DNA of 64,000 nucleotides from the NCBI RefSeq assembly GCF_017599305.1, contig NZ_JAGFWR010000005.1, positions 62,001 to 126,000 of the forward strand. Reading direction: 5' to 3'. Every line of letters begins with the position of its first letter. Position 1 is the stretch's first letter. A model generated the notes under the pieces. It searched no databases, was not told the origin of the DNA, and saw only the letters and a program-made list of their open reading frames with translations. The position numbers were made by a program, and so were the translations under genes. Shown here in pieces: positions 16,899 to 26,539 of this stretch. Origin of the DNA: Micromonospora antibiotica (GTDB lineage Bacteria; Actinomycetota; Actinomycetes; Mycobacteriales; Micromonosporaceae).

Positions 16899-17618
16899 GT
16901 GGACGAGAAGACTTCCTCCCCCGAGACCCCGACCGACGCCGCGCCCGGCACCGACCGGCCCGCCACCGGCGCACCCACCACCGACCGGCCCAGCACCGAC
17001 CGGCCCGGCACCGGCCAACCCACCAGCGACCGGGACAGCACCGACCGGCCCGCTGGGGACCGGTCGACCCGGCGGGCCGCGGTGTGGGCCACCCTGGTCG
17101 CCGTGCCGGTGACGGTGGCCGTGGCGGGGTTCACCTTCGCCAAGCTGTCCCCGGACCCACCGGTCGCCGCGCCGAGCGCTTCGCCGACCACCCTGCGCCC
17201 CCAGTCCAGCGCCCCGGTCGAGATGGCCGCCCCGGCGTTGGCCGAACGCCCGGGGGTGGTGTGCCGGGCGCTGGTGTCGCAGCTGCCGGCCACCGTCCGG
17301 GAACTCGCCCAGCGCCCGGTGACCGCCGGTGCCGAGCAGAACGCCGCATACGGTGACCCGGCGTTGACCGTCGCCTGCGGTGGCCCCGAGCCGACCGTGG
17401 ACGCCACCGCCGACGTGTGGACCGTCAACGGGGTCTGCTGGTATGCCGACGAGCGGTCGGATGCCACCGTGCTCACCACGCTCGACCGCGAGACGGCGGT
17501 CACGGTGACGGTGCCCCGGGCGTACGAGGGGCCGTTGCAGTGGCTCACCCCGGTCTCCGACGCGGTGGTCGCCTCCGTGCCGTCCGGCGGCGACGGCCCG
17601 TCCGGGTGCCGACGCTGA
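16899..17618 (+). CDS. DUF3515-domain exported protein
   Basis: Conserved actinobacterial protein of 239 residues, normally adjacent to ddl. Residues 1-58 are a hydrophilic low-complexity cytoplasmic tail with recurring TDRP/TGQP-type units; a single TM/signal-anchor follows (about 62-82, AAVWATLVAVPVTVAVAGFTFA); then the extracytoplasmic DUF3515 domain with three pairs of cysteine (VVCRALV, VACGGP, GVCWYAD, SGCRR). Function unknown. The GTG begins immediately after the stop of the RAM-domain gene. In related genomes the D-Ala-D-Ala ligase gene comes next; here it is 25 kb away. Confidence 0.85.
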   Translation: MDEKTSSPETPTDAAPGTDRPATGAPTTDRPSTDRPGTGQPTSDRDSTDRPAGDRSTRRAAVWATLVAVPVTVAVAGFTFAKLSPDPPVAAPSASPTTLRPQSSAPVEMAAPALAERPGVVCRALVSQLPATVRELAQRPVTAGAEQNAAYGDPALTVACGGPEPTVDATADVWTVNGVCWYADERSDATVLTTLDRETAVTVTVPRAYEGPLQWLTPVSDAVVASVPSGGDGPSGCRR

Positions 17619-17866
17619 GGTTCCACCCCGCCCGACCGGGCTCCGGCCCGCGCCCGCTCCACCCGACCGGACCCCCGTGCCCGTGCCCGCACCGGACCCG
17701 CGTGCCCGGGCCGCGTGCCCTTGCCCGCACCGGTCGACCGGACCGGGGTGAGGGCGACGCGACGGTCCGGAAAATCGTTTGACGGCACCGATAATCTGAT
17801 CCTCCGTACCTGCGGCTGACCGTGGGTGGCGAGGGGGCCCTGCCCCCTCACCGCCCAGGAGCCGCC

Positions 17867-19060
17867 ATGCGTCGGACGCCCGCCCTCTCCTTCCTGCTCG
17901 TCACCATCTTCCTGGACATGCTCGGGCTCGGCCTGATCGTGCCGACGGTGCCGGCCCTGTTGACCGCCGTCACCGCCGACGCCGCCGCCGCGGTCCGCTG
18001 GTCCGGCCTGCTCGGCTCGCTCTACGGCCTGTTGCAGTTCGTCGTCTCGCCGCTGCTCGGCCAACTCTCCGACCGGTACGGCCGGCGGCCGGTCCTGCTC
18101 GTCTCGCTGGGTTGCCTCGGCGTCGACTGGCTGGCCCACGCCAGCTCCCCCGGCCCGTGGACGCTGCTGGTGTTCCACAGCCTCGCCGGCGCCTGCGCGG
18201 GCACCTACACCGTGGTCAACGCATACCTGGCGGACGTCACGGCACCCGAGGACCGGGCCGGTGCGTTCGGGGCGGTGGGTGCCGCGTTCGGGCTGGGTTT
18301 CGTGGCCGGGCCGGTCGTCGGCGGCCTGCTCGGCACCGTCGACGTACGCCTGCCGTTCCTCGCCGCCGCCGCGCTGTCCTTCGCCAACGTCGGGTACGGC
18401 TGGCTCGTGCTGCCCGAGTCGCGGCCCGGTGACCGCAGCACCCCGTTGACCCTGCGGACGGCGAACCCGGTCAGCGCCATCGTCGTCGTGCTGCGTCGAC
18501 CGGTGCTCGGGCGGCTCGCGTACGCCCGGTTCTGCGCCGACGTCGCCCGGATGACCCACCAGTCGACCTGGACGTTCTTCCTCACCCACCAGTTCGCCTG
18601 GGGCACCGCGCGGGTCGGCGTGGTGCTGGCGGCGGGGGCCCTGGCCGGCGCACTCTTCCAGGCCAGGGCCGTCGGGCCGATCGTGCGCCGGCTCGGGGAC
18701 AAGCGGGCCGCGGTGTTCGGCGGGGTGCTCGGCGTCGCCACGCTGGCGGGTACGGCGTTCGTCTCGACGCCCTGGCTGCTCCACGTGCTCCAGGCGGTGG
18801 GTGTGCTCGCCACGGTCGGCGGTGTCGCCGCGCAGGCGTGGCTCTCCCGGATCGTCCGGGCCGACGAGCAGGGCACCGTGCAGGGGGCGTTGACCGGGAT
18901 CGGGGCCGCCGCCGAGTCGGTGGTGCCGGTCCTGGCCGGCGCGGTCTTCGCCTGGTCGCTGTCCCACGCGTCGCCGGGCCTGGTCCTCGCCGGGGCGGCC
19001 GGCTGGGCGGCCGGCTCGACGCTCCTGCTGGCCACGGCACCCGACCTGCGCCGGCCCTGA
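17867..19060 (+). CDS. MFS transporter, TetA-like drug efflux subfamily
   Basis: Twelve-TM major-facilitator protein of 397 residues. Motif A is intact in the loop after TM2 (GQLSDRYGRRPVL), and the opening FLLVTIFLDMLGLGLIVPTVPALL with its TM1 D-M-G pattern is characteristic of the tetracycline-resistance (TCR/TetA) subfamily; a second-half motif A-like segment follows TM8. The ATG at 17867 is preceded by AGGAG. An upstream in-frame extension is possible but lacks a ribosome-binding site. It has no adjacent regulator, so its inducer is unknown. First accessory gene after the DUF3515 end of the housekeeping block. Confidence 0.88.
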   Translation: MRRTPALSFLLVTIFLDMLGLGLIVPTVPALLTAVTADAAAAVRWSGLLGSLYGLLQFVVSPLLGQLSDRYGRRPVLLVSLGCLGVDWLAHASSPGPWTLLVFHSLAGACAGTYTVVNAYLADVTAPEDRAGAFGAVGAAFGLGFVAGPVVGGLLGTVDVRLPFLAAAALSFANVGYGWLVLPESRPGDRSTPLTLRTANPVSAIVVVLRRPVLGRLAYARFCADVARMTHQSTWTFFLTHQFAWGTARVGVVLAAGALAGALFQARAVGPIVRRLGDKRAAVFGGVLGVATLAGTAFVSTPWLLHVLQAVGVLATVGGVAAQAWLSRIVRADEQGTVQGALTGIGAAAESVVPVLAGAVFAWSLSHASPGLVLAGAAGWAAGSTLLLATAPDLRRP

Positions 19061-20116
19061 CCTGTCGACGCCGGTGTCACCCGCAGGCGTCGAGCCGTCC
19101 GGAGCTGCCGGTCGGCCCACGTCGGCGGTGGCACCGGCGGACAGCCGGGCGGCCGGGCCCGGGAGAAACTGCGCGGCCGATGGTGTCGGGCCCTGTCCAC
19201 CGAGCCGCCGAGTGGGACCGTGCCGGGGGATGCGCCGATCCGGCGTCTGCCGTTTCGTCCCGGCATCACCTTCGGCTCAGGACGCGCACATCTACTCCTG
19301 CATTTGCGCCCCGTGGAAGTTCCACGAAACCGATCGGATAGTAAAACGATTTGGCCCGGACGGCGCTGATAGGGGAGACAGCGGACGACTTCCAAAGGAT
19401 GGGAATGGGCAACTCCTGACGCTGGGAACCGCTTCTGCCGAAACTGGCTGATTCGGCGGTCAGCGCCGCGGTATTCGCCATTTCCGGTCGAGTTCACACA
19501 CCCGCAGGGTCGAGGAAACTCAACATTCTCCACTATGTGCCGCCGATCAAGCGATTGCCCGACAAAAGGCACGCACGACCCCACCCGCACCCCCGAAACA
19601 GGGCTTTGAACTGGGAAAACGTTGATCACTCCATGCCCCGGCCCACCGCGTACCGGCCGCACGGGGCACCTTCAACCGAAGGGATGGTCGGGTAATCGGC
19701 TGATCGGCGGGCCAGCATGGACTGATCGGCCATTCTTGCCGCACCTCAATTGCCGCAACCCGAGCGAATGGCTGAGGTAAGCCCGGTTCCACGCCCGACC
19801 ACGGCCCACATTCTGGCCACCACCGGCTACAGCCGTGTGAAGTGAACGTGAATGAGGTGTTTCGACTCCTCTGAAAAAGAGCACGTCAGCATGGCTGGCA
19901 CCGACCGGCAACACCGTCAAGATCAGCAAAAAACGCGTTACCGGAAGTCACGCCCGGGTGCCCGGCACTAACACCCGACCCAGCTTGCGTCAATGGTCCA
20001 CATGCGACAGGATCATGCGCGGAATCCGCACCAACAATTGCTAGCCTTCGATGGCAACCCCGTCATCCATACAGGATCGGCGGCATTGTTCACATCTCCT
20101 CATCGGAGGTCACCAC
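19061..20116. other. About 1 kb of lower-GC non-coding DNA upstream of the exopolysaccharide cluster
   Basis: No credible gene is seen on either strand: the open frames present are short and mutually overlapping, and codon composition changes at about 19280, where AT content rises clearly. The left 200 bases remain GC-rich. The region holds a 15-bp palindrome (19312-19326), scattered short inverted repeats, and an A-tract-containing end (about 19860-19950). A GGAGG eight bases before the next gene marks the translation start. This size and composition suggest a long regulatory leader or the edge of an acquired segment. Confidence 0.6.
19312..19326. promoter_or_regulatory. Palindrome CGTGGAAGTTCCACG
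   Basis: Perfect 7-bp arms around a single G, in the AT-richer leader upstream of the exopolysaccharide genes. A plausible operator; the binding protein is unknown. Confidence 0.35.
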
Positions 20117-22249
20117 ATGGTCCACACCGGACCTACCCGTCGTCGCGCGAACCGATTCGCCCTCGCCGGGCTGACCGCACTCACGGTCCTGCTCGGCACC
20201 CAGACCCCGGGCCTCGCCCAGCCGCCGACCGCGCCGCGCACGCTGGCCCAGCCGCCGAGCGCGCCCGGACTCGGCCAGGTCGCCGCCAAGAAGGAGGCCC
20301 GCCCCGGCCCGCTGCCCACCCGGGCCGGCACCGTCAAGGTCGCACCGCCGTCGGGTGCCCGCAGCGGCGGCGTGGGCACCCAGGCGATCAACGACAAGGT
20401 CGCGCTGAAGGCGCTGATCCTGGCCACCGACCCGGCGGACTTCGGCGTGGCCACGCTCACCACCACCCTCAACCGGGTCGGTGCGAGCTACGACATCCTC
20501 TACACCACCACCCAGACGATCTCGGCGAGCACGCTGGTCGACGGCAACGGGGTGGGCAAGTACAACGCGGTCCTGCTCACCAACAGCATGCAGCTCTACG
20601 AGTCGGGCGGTAACTACCTCAGCGGCCTAACCAGCACGGAGTGGAACACCCTCTGGGCCTACGAGCGCAACTTCGAGGTGCGCCAGGTCGCCCTCTACAC
20701 CAGCTACGGCACCTGGCCGGAGGACTACTGCCTCAACTCCGCAGGTGAGGGCGCGGTCGGTGAGACCCCGCTGCCCGTCTCGCTGACCAGCAGCGGCGCG
20801 GCGGTCTTCGACTACCTCAAGAGCACCGCCCAGATCCCGATCACCCAGTCGTACGTCTACCGCACCTCGATCCGGGCCGGCTGCAACGCCCAGGCCCTGA
20901 TGACCAACGGCTCCGACGTGCTGGCGGTGAGCACCACGTCAACCGACGGCCGGGAGCGGATCGCGCTGACCTTCACCGCGAACCAGTACCTCCTCCACGC
21001 GGACCTGCTGGTCTACGGCCTGTTCCGGTGGGCGACCAAGGGCCTGTTCCTCGGTGAGCAGAAGCACCACCTCAACGTCGACATCGACGACTGGTTCGCC
21101 GCCTCGGCCCACTACATGGACGACGGCACCGTCGACTACGGCCCCGCGATCCGGGTCACCGGGCACGACGCGGTCAACCTCGACGCGAAGCAGACCGCGC
21201 TGCGCACCGCGCACCCGCTGGCCGCGGGCTTCACCTTCAACATCCCATACAACGGCGCGCAGATCGACCCGTTCGCCGGCAACACGTGCAGCCCGAACGG
21301 CGACGCCAACACCCTCACCGCTACCACCAAGTGCCTCAAGAACAACTTCCGGTGGATCAACCACACGTTGAGCCACCCGGCGCTGAACACCACCGACTAC
21401 GCCACCAACCACGAAGAGATCTCCGAGAACCAGACCGCGGGCAACGCCATCGGGCTGAACCCGCCGGCCACCGTGCTCAAGACCCCCGAGTACTCCGGCC
21501 TCGGCGTCTACAACAACTCCAGCGGCGTGCTCACCGACCACGGCCTCACCGCGTCCAACCCGGACCTGATCGAGGCGGCGGCGGATCTCGGCATCACCAC
21601 GGTGGCCGGCAACATGTCGTTCGCCAGCCACGTGCCGGCGAACTTCAACGGGTCGACCGCGCATCCGCTGGACCCGAGCATCGCGGTGGTGCCGTGCTGG
21701 CCGACGAACATCGCCTACCACACCACCAACCAGGCGGAGGAGGCGCACTTCTACAACTCCTTCTACGGCCCGACCGGCCTCTTCCCGTACTGGACCACCG
21801 ACCGCACCTACGCCCAGGTCCTGGACTACGAGTCCACGGTGGGGCTGCAGCACGTGTCGTCCGGCTCGATCTACTCGCACACGTTCCACATCGCCAACGT
21901 GCGTGACTACGGCTCGGGCAACAGCCTGCTCACCGACTGGGTCGACGCGGTGCTGACCAAATACGACTCGCTCTACTCGGTGCCGCTGCTCAACTCGGCG
22001 TGGACCGACATCGCCGCCTACACCAGGACCCGGACGGCCCACTTCGCGGCGCTGAGCGCCGGGGCGTCCGCGATCTACGACCGGACCACCGGGGAGATCA
22101 CGGTGACCTCGCCGGCCGCCGGCTCGCTGCAACTCGGTGGCGTGACCGCGGCCACCGCCGGTGCCGGCACCTACGGCACCGACGTCACCGTCCCGGTGAC
22201 GCTGGCGGCCAACACCGCCGTGACGTTCAACGCCGCTCCCCGCGCGTAG
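20117..22249 (+). CDS. Secreted Agd3-like polysaccharide deacetylase (CE18-type)
   Basis: Predicted exported enzyme of 710 residues that would N-deacetylate an amino-sugar polymer. A signal peptide is clear (RRRANRFALAGLTALTVLLG, cut near GLAQ). The next ~200 residues form a beta-rich region (NDKVALKALIL...SYDILYTTTQ) that resembles the carbohydrate-binding CBM87 part of fungal Agd3. The deacetylase core follows: HHLNVDIDDWF (D322, D324, D325) and the metal-binding H416-x3-H420 in WINHTLSHP. These are Agd3/CE18-like signatures by recall, not by search. The ATG at 20117 has GGAGG seven bases before it and starts the run of eight cotranscribed genes, where it stands in for the deacetylase part of PelA. 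Confidence 0.8.
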   Translation: MVHTGPTRRRANRFALAGLTALTVLLGTQTPGLAQPPTAPRTLAQPPSAPGLGQVAAKKEARPGPLPTRAGTVKVAPPSGARSGGVGTQAINDKVALKALILATDPADFGVATLTTTLNRVGASYDILYTTTQTISASTLVDGNGVGKYNAVLLTNSMQLYESGGNYLSGLTSTEWNTLWAYERNFEVRQVALYTSYGTWPEDYCLNSAGEGAVGETPLPVSLTSSGAAVFDYLKSTAQIPITQSYVYRTSIRAGCNAQALMTNGSDVLAVSTTSTDGRERIALTFTANQYLLHADLLVYGLFRWATKGLFLGEQKHHLNVDIDDWFAASAHYMDDGTVDYGPAIRVTGHDAVNLDAKQTALRTAHPLAAGFTFNIPYNGAQIDPFAGNTCSPNGDANTLTATTKCLKNNFRWINHTLSHPALNTTDYATNHEEISENQTAGNAIGLNPPATVLKTPEYSGLGVYNNSSGVLTDHGLTASNPDLIEAAADLGITTVAGNMSFASHVPANFNGSTAHPLDPSIAVVPCWPTNIAYHTTNQAEEAHFYNSFYGPTGLFPYWTTDRTYAQVLDYESTVGLQHVSSGSIYSHTFHIANVRDYGSGNSLLTDWVDAVLTKYDSLYSVPLLNSAWTDIAAYTRTRTAHFAALSAGASAIYDRTTGEITVTSPAAGSLQLGGVTAATAGAGTYGTDVTVPVTLAANTAVTFNAAPRA

Positions 22250-22291
22250 CGCGGGACGGCTCAGCCAAGCACAGAGGAACGGGGGGAACCG

Positions 22292-24133
22292 GTGCGGATC
22301 GCGCTGGTCTCGGAGGGCACCTACCCGTACGCGATGGGTGGGGTGAGCATCTGGTGCGAACAGCTCATCCGAGGAATGCCGGACTACCGGTGGGAGGTCG
22401 TGGCGCTCACCGTGGACGGCGCCGAGGAGCCGGTGTTCGACCGGCCGGCGAACCTCGACCGCGTGCACTCGATCCCGTTGTGGGGCGGCCGGCCGACAGG
22501 CCGCCGCCCCCGGCGGGGGGTGCTGGTCCCCTCCGGGCGGCCCGGCGCGGAGTTCATCGAGTCCTACGAGGTGTTCCTGCGGGCGCTGGTCACCCCCCTG
22601 GAGTCGACCCGCTCCCAGGCCGGCGCGGTCAACCGGAGCACCTTCCTGCTCGCCCTGCGCGGCATGTTCGAGTACGCCTCCGGCGGCGGTGACCTGGGCG
22701 CGGCCCTGCTGTCCAACGAGGCGCTGCGGATGATGCTGGAGGCCTGGCACACCCTGCGGGTCGAGGAGACCGGGCCCGCGCCCACCGTCGCCGACGCGCT
22801 GGAGGCGGCCTGGCTCATCTCGCACATGCTGCGGCCGTTGAGCGCGCCACCGGTACGCGCCGACATCGTGCACTCGTCGATGAACGGTCTCGCCACCCTC
22901 GTCGGGATGGCCGCCACCTGGACGTACGGCACCCCGCTGGTGCTCTCGGAGCACGGCATCTACCTGCGCGAGCGCTACATCTCCTACCTGCACGACGACG
23001 CCCCGCACCCGGTGCGGGTGCTGGTGCTGAGCTTCTTCCGTTCGCTGGCCGGCGCGGCCTACCTGATCACCGGCGCGCTCGCGCCGCACTCGCAGTACAA
23101 CCGGCGGTGGCAGCTGCACAACGGCGCCGACCCCGAGCGGATGTGGACGATGTACAACGGCGTCGACCCGGACGAGTTCCCACCCGCGGCCGGCGAGCCG
23201 GACGTGCCGACCATCTCGTTCATGGGCCGGATCGACCCGCTCAAGGACCTGCACACCCTGATCCGGGCGTTCGCCCTGGTCCGCGTGGAGATCCCGAACG
23301 CCCGGCTGCGCATCTTCGGCGGGACCCCGGCCGCCAACAAGGTCTACCACGAGAGCTGCGAGGCGTTGATCGACGAACTCGGGCTGACCGGGCACGCGGT
23401 CCTGGAGGGCCGGGTCGGCAGTGCCGTCGAGGCGTACCACGCCGGCAGCCTGGTGGCGTTGACCAGCATCTCCGAGGGCTTTCCCTACACGGTGGTGGAG
23501 GCGATGGCGTGCGGCCGGCCGACGGTGTGCACCAACGTCGGCGGGGTCGCCGAGGCGGTCGGTGACACCGGATTCGTCGTCGCGCCGCGTGACGTACCCG
23601 CGATCGCCGCCGCCTGCGTCAAGATGCTCAACGACCGGGAGCTGCGGCTGCGCCTCGGGGCGGCCGCCCGGGGCCGGGTGCTGGAGCGGTTCACCCTGCA
23701 ACGCTCGTTGCAGGCGTACCGCGACATCTACGAGGGACTCGCCGCGCCCCGGACCACCTCCCCCGCGCCGAAGCGGCTGCGCGGTCAGGCCCAGGGCTGG
23801 GTACGCGTCCCGAACCGGCCGACCCGCCCCGGAGTGGCGTCCGTCACCGCCCGCCCCGCCGCCCCGTTCGCCGCCCCACCAGAGGTGGCCCCCGTCGCCC
23901 GGCCTGAGCCGACCCCCGTCACCGTCCGGCCCGAGCCGACCCCCGTCACCGTCCGGCCGGAAGCGACCCCCGTGGCCGGGCGGGTGCCCCGCCAGCGTGG
24001 ACCCGAGCAGTACTCGTCGGCCGCCTACCGGACCCACCACGACCCGAACTCGTCCGGGCCGGAGCTGCCGCAACCGACCACACCGGGCCCGGACGACGAG
24101 CAGACGATCGCCATCCTGCGCGGTGGCCGCTGA
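22292..24133 (+). CDS. pelF: PelF-like GT4 glycosyltransferase
   Basis: Cytoplasmic polysaccharide-building glycosyltransferase of 613 residues. The N-terminal 'MRIALVSEGTYPYAMGGVSIWCEQL' is the hallmark of PelF (DUF3492); the C-terminal GT4 half has GRIDPLKDLHTLIRAF and the donor-binding E-x7-E in SEGFPYTVVEA (about residues 395-410). PelF polymerises UDP-GalNAc in P. aeruginosa. Residues from about 490 onward are a Pro/Arg-rich tail not found in the canonical ~507-residue enzyme, including three near-identical nine-residue units. GTG start after GGGGG; its TGA overlaps the next ATG by one base. Confidence 0.88.
   Translation: MRIALVSEGTYPYAMGGVSIWCEQLIRGMPDYRWEVVALTVDGAEEPVFDRPANLDRVHSIPLWGGRPTGRRPRRGVLVPSGRPGAEFIESYEVFLRALVTPLESTRSQAGAVNRSTFLLALRGMFEYASGGGDLGAALLSNEALRMMLEAWHTLRVEETGPAPTVADALEAAWLISHMLRPLSAPPVRADIVHSSMNGLATLVGMAATWTYGTPLVLSEHGIYLRERYISYLHDDAPHPVRVLVLSFFRSLAGAAYLITGALAPHSQYNRRWQLHNGADPERMWTMYNGVDPDEFPPAAGEPDVPTISFMGRIDPLKDLHTLIRAFALVRVEIPNARLRIFGGTPAANKVYHESCEALIDELGLTGHAVLEGRVGSAVEAYHAGSLVALTSISEGFPYTVVEAMACGRPTVCTNVGGVAEAVGDTGFVVAPRDVPAIAAACVKMLNDRELRLRLGAAARGRVLERFTLQRSLQAYRDIYEGLAAPRTTSPAPKRLRGQAQGWVRVPNRPTRPGVASVTARPAAPFAAPPEVAPVARPEPTPVTVRPEPTPVTVRPEATPVAGRVPRQRGPEQYSSAAYRTHHDPNSSGPELPQPTTPGPDDEQTIAILRGGR
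23900..23980 (+). repeat. Three 27-bp coding repeats in the pelF tail
   Basis: Units at 23900-23926, 23927-23953 and 23954-23980 encode RPEPTPVTV, RPEPTPVTV and RPEATPVAG. They lie in the disordered, proline-rich C-terminus, so they probably vary in number between strains. Confidence 0.75.
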
Positions 24134-25662
24134 TGACCGGAGCCAAGGACCCGGACGTCACCGACCCGTTGTTCCGCCCCGCCGCCACGATGACCACCGA
24201 GCCGGGGCCGTCCGACGGGCGGGCGGACAACCCCGAGCGCACGATCCTGCTGCCCCGGATCTCCACCGACCCGGTCGACGACCTGGTCGAGCGGGTCCGG
24301 CCCCAGCTGACCCGGGCGGTGGACGCGCTCCAGGTCGCCGCCGCCCTGGAGGCCGACGGGCACACCGACCGGGCCGCCCAGGTCGAGTACGGCTACCGGG
24401 ACGTCTTCGTCCTGGCCCTGGAGGTGTTCCGACGGCTGGGGCCGACCCCGGAGATGGTGGACGGGCCGCGCACCACGTCGGCGACCGACCGCGACCGGTG
24501 GGCCGACCTGCGGACGATCTCGCACGGCCTGCTGTACGTGCTGCCGAGCGCCGCGTTCCCCGCCGTGTTGTCGGTCGTGGGACGGCCGGGCCTGGTGGTC
24601 GGCCTGATCCTCGCCGGGACGGTCGGCTGGATCTGGTCGGGGATGGTCGCCTACGCGGCGTTCCGCCTGCTCGGCCTCGGTCGGGCCCGCTCGGCCAGCC
24701 GGGTGCTGCGGATCGCCGCGTTGACCGCTCCCCTGCTCGGCCTGGCCGCCGGTGCGGTGATGCTGCCCTACGGTGGCCTGCCGCTCGCCGCGATGATGCT
24801 CTGCCAACTGACGTACCAACTGGCCAGCACGTTGCTGATCTTCTACCGGCGGGAGGGTTGGCTGGCCGGGGCGATGGTCCCGGCCGTGCTGGGCAGCGCG
24901 GTCTTCCTGAGCACCGGCGGTGCGACCGAGCGGCGCTGGGCGGTGGGCGCGGCGGCCCTCGGCGTGCTGGTCGCCTTCGCCGCCGGGCTCTGGGCCACCC
25001 GCTCCGCCGCCCGGTCGACGGAGCCGACGCCCCGGGACCCGCTCTGGCCACCGGTGTCCACCCTGCTCGGCGTCGCCGGTTACGGGTTCTGCTCGGCGGC
25101 GTTGCTCTTCCACGCGCAGGCGCCGTACCTGCTGGGGCAGTGGGACGTCGCGGCGTCGGCGGTGCCGCTGATCCTGTCGATGGGGTTCGTCGAGTGGCGG
25201 ACCAGCCGGTTCTGGGCGGCCGGGGTGGCGTTGTCCCGGCGGGCCCGGCTCCCGCGCAGCTTCGTCGTGGGGATCTGGCGGGCGATCGGCCGGGAGGTCG
25301 CGGCGTGCCTCGCGGTGCCGGCGGCACTGGGGGTGCTGCTGCTCGCCGGGCTGACCCAGCTGGGCGTGCTCTCCACCGCCGGGGTGGTGATGACGGCCGC
25401 GCACGTCGCCCTCGCCGGGGCGTACTACCTGGCCTTCCTGCTGGCCGGGCAGGGTCGGTACGGCTGGTTGTGCCTGTCCATGACGGTCGTGGTCGCGCTG
25501 CACGTCGGCCTCGGCGCGCTGCTCGGCGTCGCCCCGCTGCTCGGGCAGGGCGGCAGCCCGGTCACCGACACCTCGCTGTACCTGGGCAGCGTGCTGCTGC
25601 TCCAGGCACTGTTCGCGCTCGGTCTGCTTCCGGTGATCGGGCAGGTTCGGCACTACCGATAG
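24133..25662 (+). CDS. PelG-like multi-pass membrane protein with N-terminal soluble domain
   Basis: 509-residue protein. Residues 1 to about 130 are soluble: a disordered Asp/Pro-rich start, then helices ([33 protein letters not shown]) reminiscent of a TPR-type bundle. The rest holds about eleven or twelve hydrophobic segments with sparse charges, like the MOP/MATE-superfamily exporter PelG. Placement straight after pelF (one-base overlap) is the main reason for the PelG assignment; sequence alone would only say polytopic membrane protein. Canonical PelG lacks such an N-terminal domain, and pelD/pelE are absent, so the extra helices might supply a partner function. That is inference. Confidence 0.6.
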   Translation: MTGAKDPDVTDPLFRPAATMTTEPGPSDGRADNPERTILLPRISTDPVDDLVERVRPQLTRAVDALQVAAALEADGHTDRAAQVEYGYRDVFVLALEVFRRLGPTPEMVDGPRTTSATDRDRWADLRTISHGLLYVLPSAAFPAVLSVVGRPGLVVGLILAGTVGWIWSGMVAYAAFRLLGLGRARSASRVLRIAALTAPLLGLAAGAVMLPYGGLPLAAMMLCQLTYQLASTLLIFYRREGWLAGAMVPAVLGSAVFLSTGGATERRWAVGAAALGVLVAFAAGLWATRSAARSTEPTPRDPLWPPVSTLLGVAGYGFCSAALLFHAQAPYLLGQWDVAASAVPLILSMGFVEWRTSRFWAAGVALSRRARLPRSFVVGIWRAIGREVAACLAVPAALGVLLLAGLTQLGVLSTAGVVMTAAHVALAGAYYLAFLLAGQGRYGWLCLSMTVVVALHVGLGALLGVAPLLGQGGSPVTDTSLYLGSVLLLQALFALGLLPVIGQVRHYR

Positions 25663-25690
25663 TCCACTCGAGACCTATGGGGAGGTCCGG

Positions 25691-26539
25691 TTGCACGCGG
25701 TGATCCTTGCCGGCGGCAAAGGGGTGCGGCTGAAGCCGTACACCACGACGCTGCCGAAACCCCTGATGCCCATCGGGGACAGCCACTCGATCCTGCAGAT
25801 CGTGCTCGACCAGCTCGCCTCGCGCGGGTTCACCTCGGTGACCCTGGCGATCAACCATCTCGGCCCACTGATCCGGGCCTTCGTGGGTGACGGCAACCGG
25901 TGGGGCCTGACCATCGACTACATCGAGGAGGACAAGCCGCTGTCCACGGTGGGCCCGCTGTTCGGCCTGAAGGACCGGTTGCCCGACGAGTTCCTGGTGA
26001 TGAACGGTGACGTCCTCACCAACCTGGACTACGGCGACCTGCTGCGCAGCCACCAGCTCTCCGGCGCCGGCCTGACCCTGGCGACCTCCGAGCGGGTACA
26101 CCGGATCGACTTCGGCGTGCTCGACGTGGACGCCGGCCGGGTGGTCGGGTTCCGGGAGAAGCCGGCGCTGCGCTACCCGGTCAGCATGGGCGTCTACGGA
26201 ATGTCGCTGCGGACCCTGGAGCCGTATCAGGCCGGGCTGGCCCTCGGCTTCGACCAACTGGTGCTGGACCTGCTCGCGGGCGGTGACCCGCCGATGACGT
26301 ACCCGTTCGACGGGTTCTGGCTCGACATCGGCCGGCCGGAGGACTACGACGAGGCGAACCGCTCGTTCCCCCAGCTCAAGCCGATCCTGCTGCCCAGCCG
26401 GTCGGGGCCGGTCGAGGTCGCCATCGGCGAGGGGACGACACCGCTGGCCGTTGCCGAGGGGACCGAGCCGCTGGCCGTCGGCGACCTGTCGGGCGTCGCG
26501 GACCTGTCGGGCGTCGTGCGGGCCGGGGAGCTGACGTGA
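25691..26539 (+). CDS. Sugar-phosphate nucleotidyltransferase
   Basis: NDP-sugar pyrophosphorylase of the GT-A type, 282 residues. The start segment [29 protein letters not shown] is the NTP-binding signature (LAGGxGxRL, PKPLMP), followed by [12 protein letters not shown] (metal-binding) and FREKPAL and a Mn-binding D-x-G pattern late ([12 protein letters not shown]). The nucleotide and sugar cannot be chosen from sequence. TTG start five bases after GGAGG. The last 40 residues are repetitive ([13 protein letters not shown], then [11 protein letters not shown] from an exact 18-bp repeat at 26483-26518). Its stop overlaps the next gene's GTG. Confidence 0.85.
   Translation: MHAVILAGGKGVRLKPYTTTLPKPLMPIGDSHSILQIVLDQLASRGFTSVTLAINHLGPLIRAFVGDGNRWGLTIDYIEEDKPLSTVGPLFGLKDRLPDEFLVMNGDVLTNLDYGDLLRSHQLSGAGLTLATSERVHRIDFGVLDVDAGRVVGFREKPALRYPVSMGVYGMSLRTLEPYQAGLALGFDQLVLDLLAGGDPPMTYPFDGFWLDIGRPEDYDEANRSFPQLKPILLPSRSGPVEVAIGEGTTPLAVAEGTEPLAVGDLSGVADLSGVVRAGELT

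Noticed and set aside
19061..20116. c-di-GMP or c-di-AMP riboswitch
   Set aside because: I searched by eye for GEMM and ydaO landmarks and did not see them; an Infernal scan could still find something.
20939..24073. Long minus-strand open frame opposite the deacetylase and PelF genes
   Set aside because: Antisense shadow of GC-rich coding sequence; translated product is low-complexity Arg/Gly/Val with no domain, while the plus-strand genes have clear motifs.
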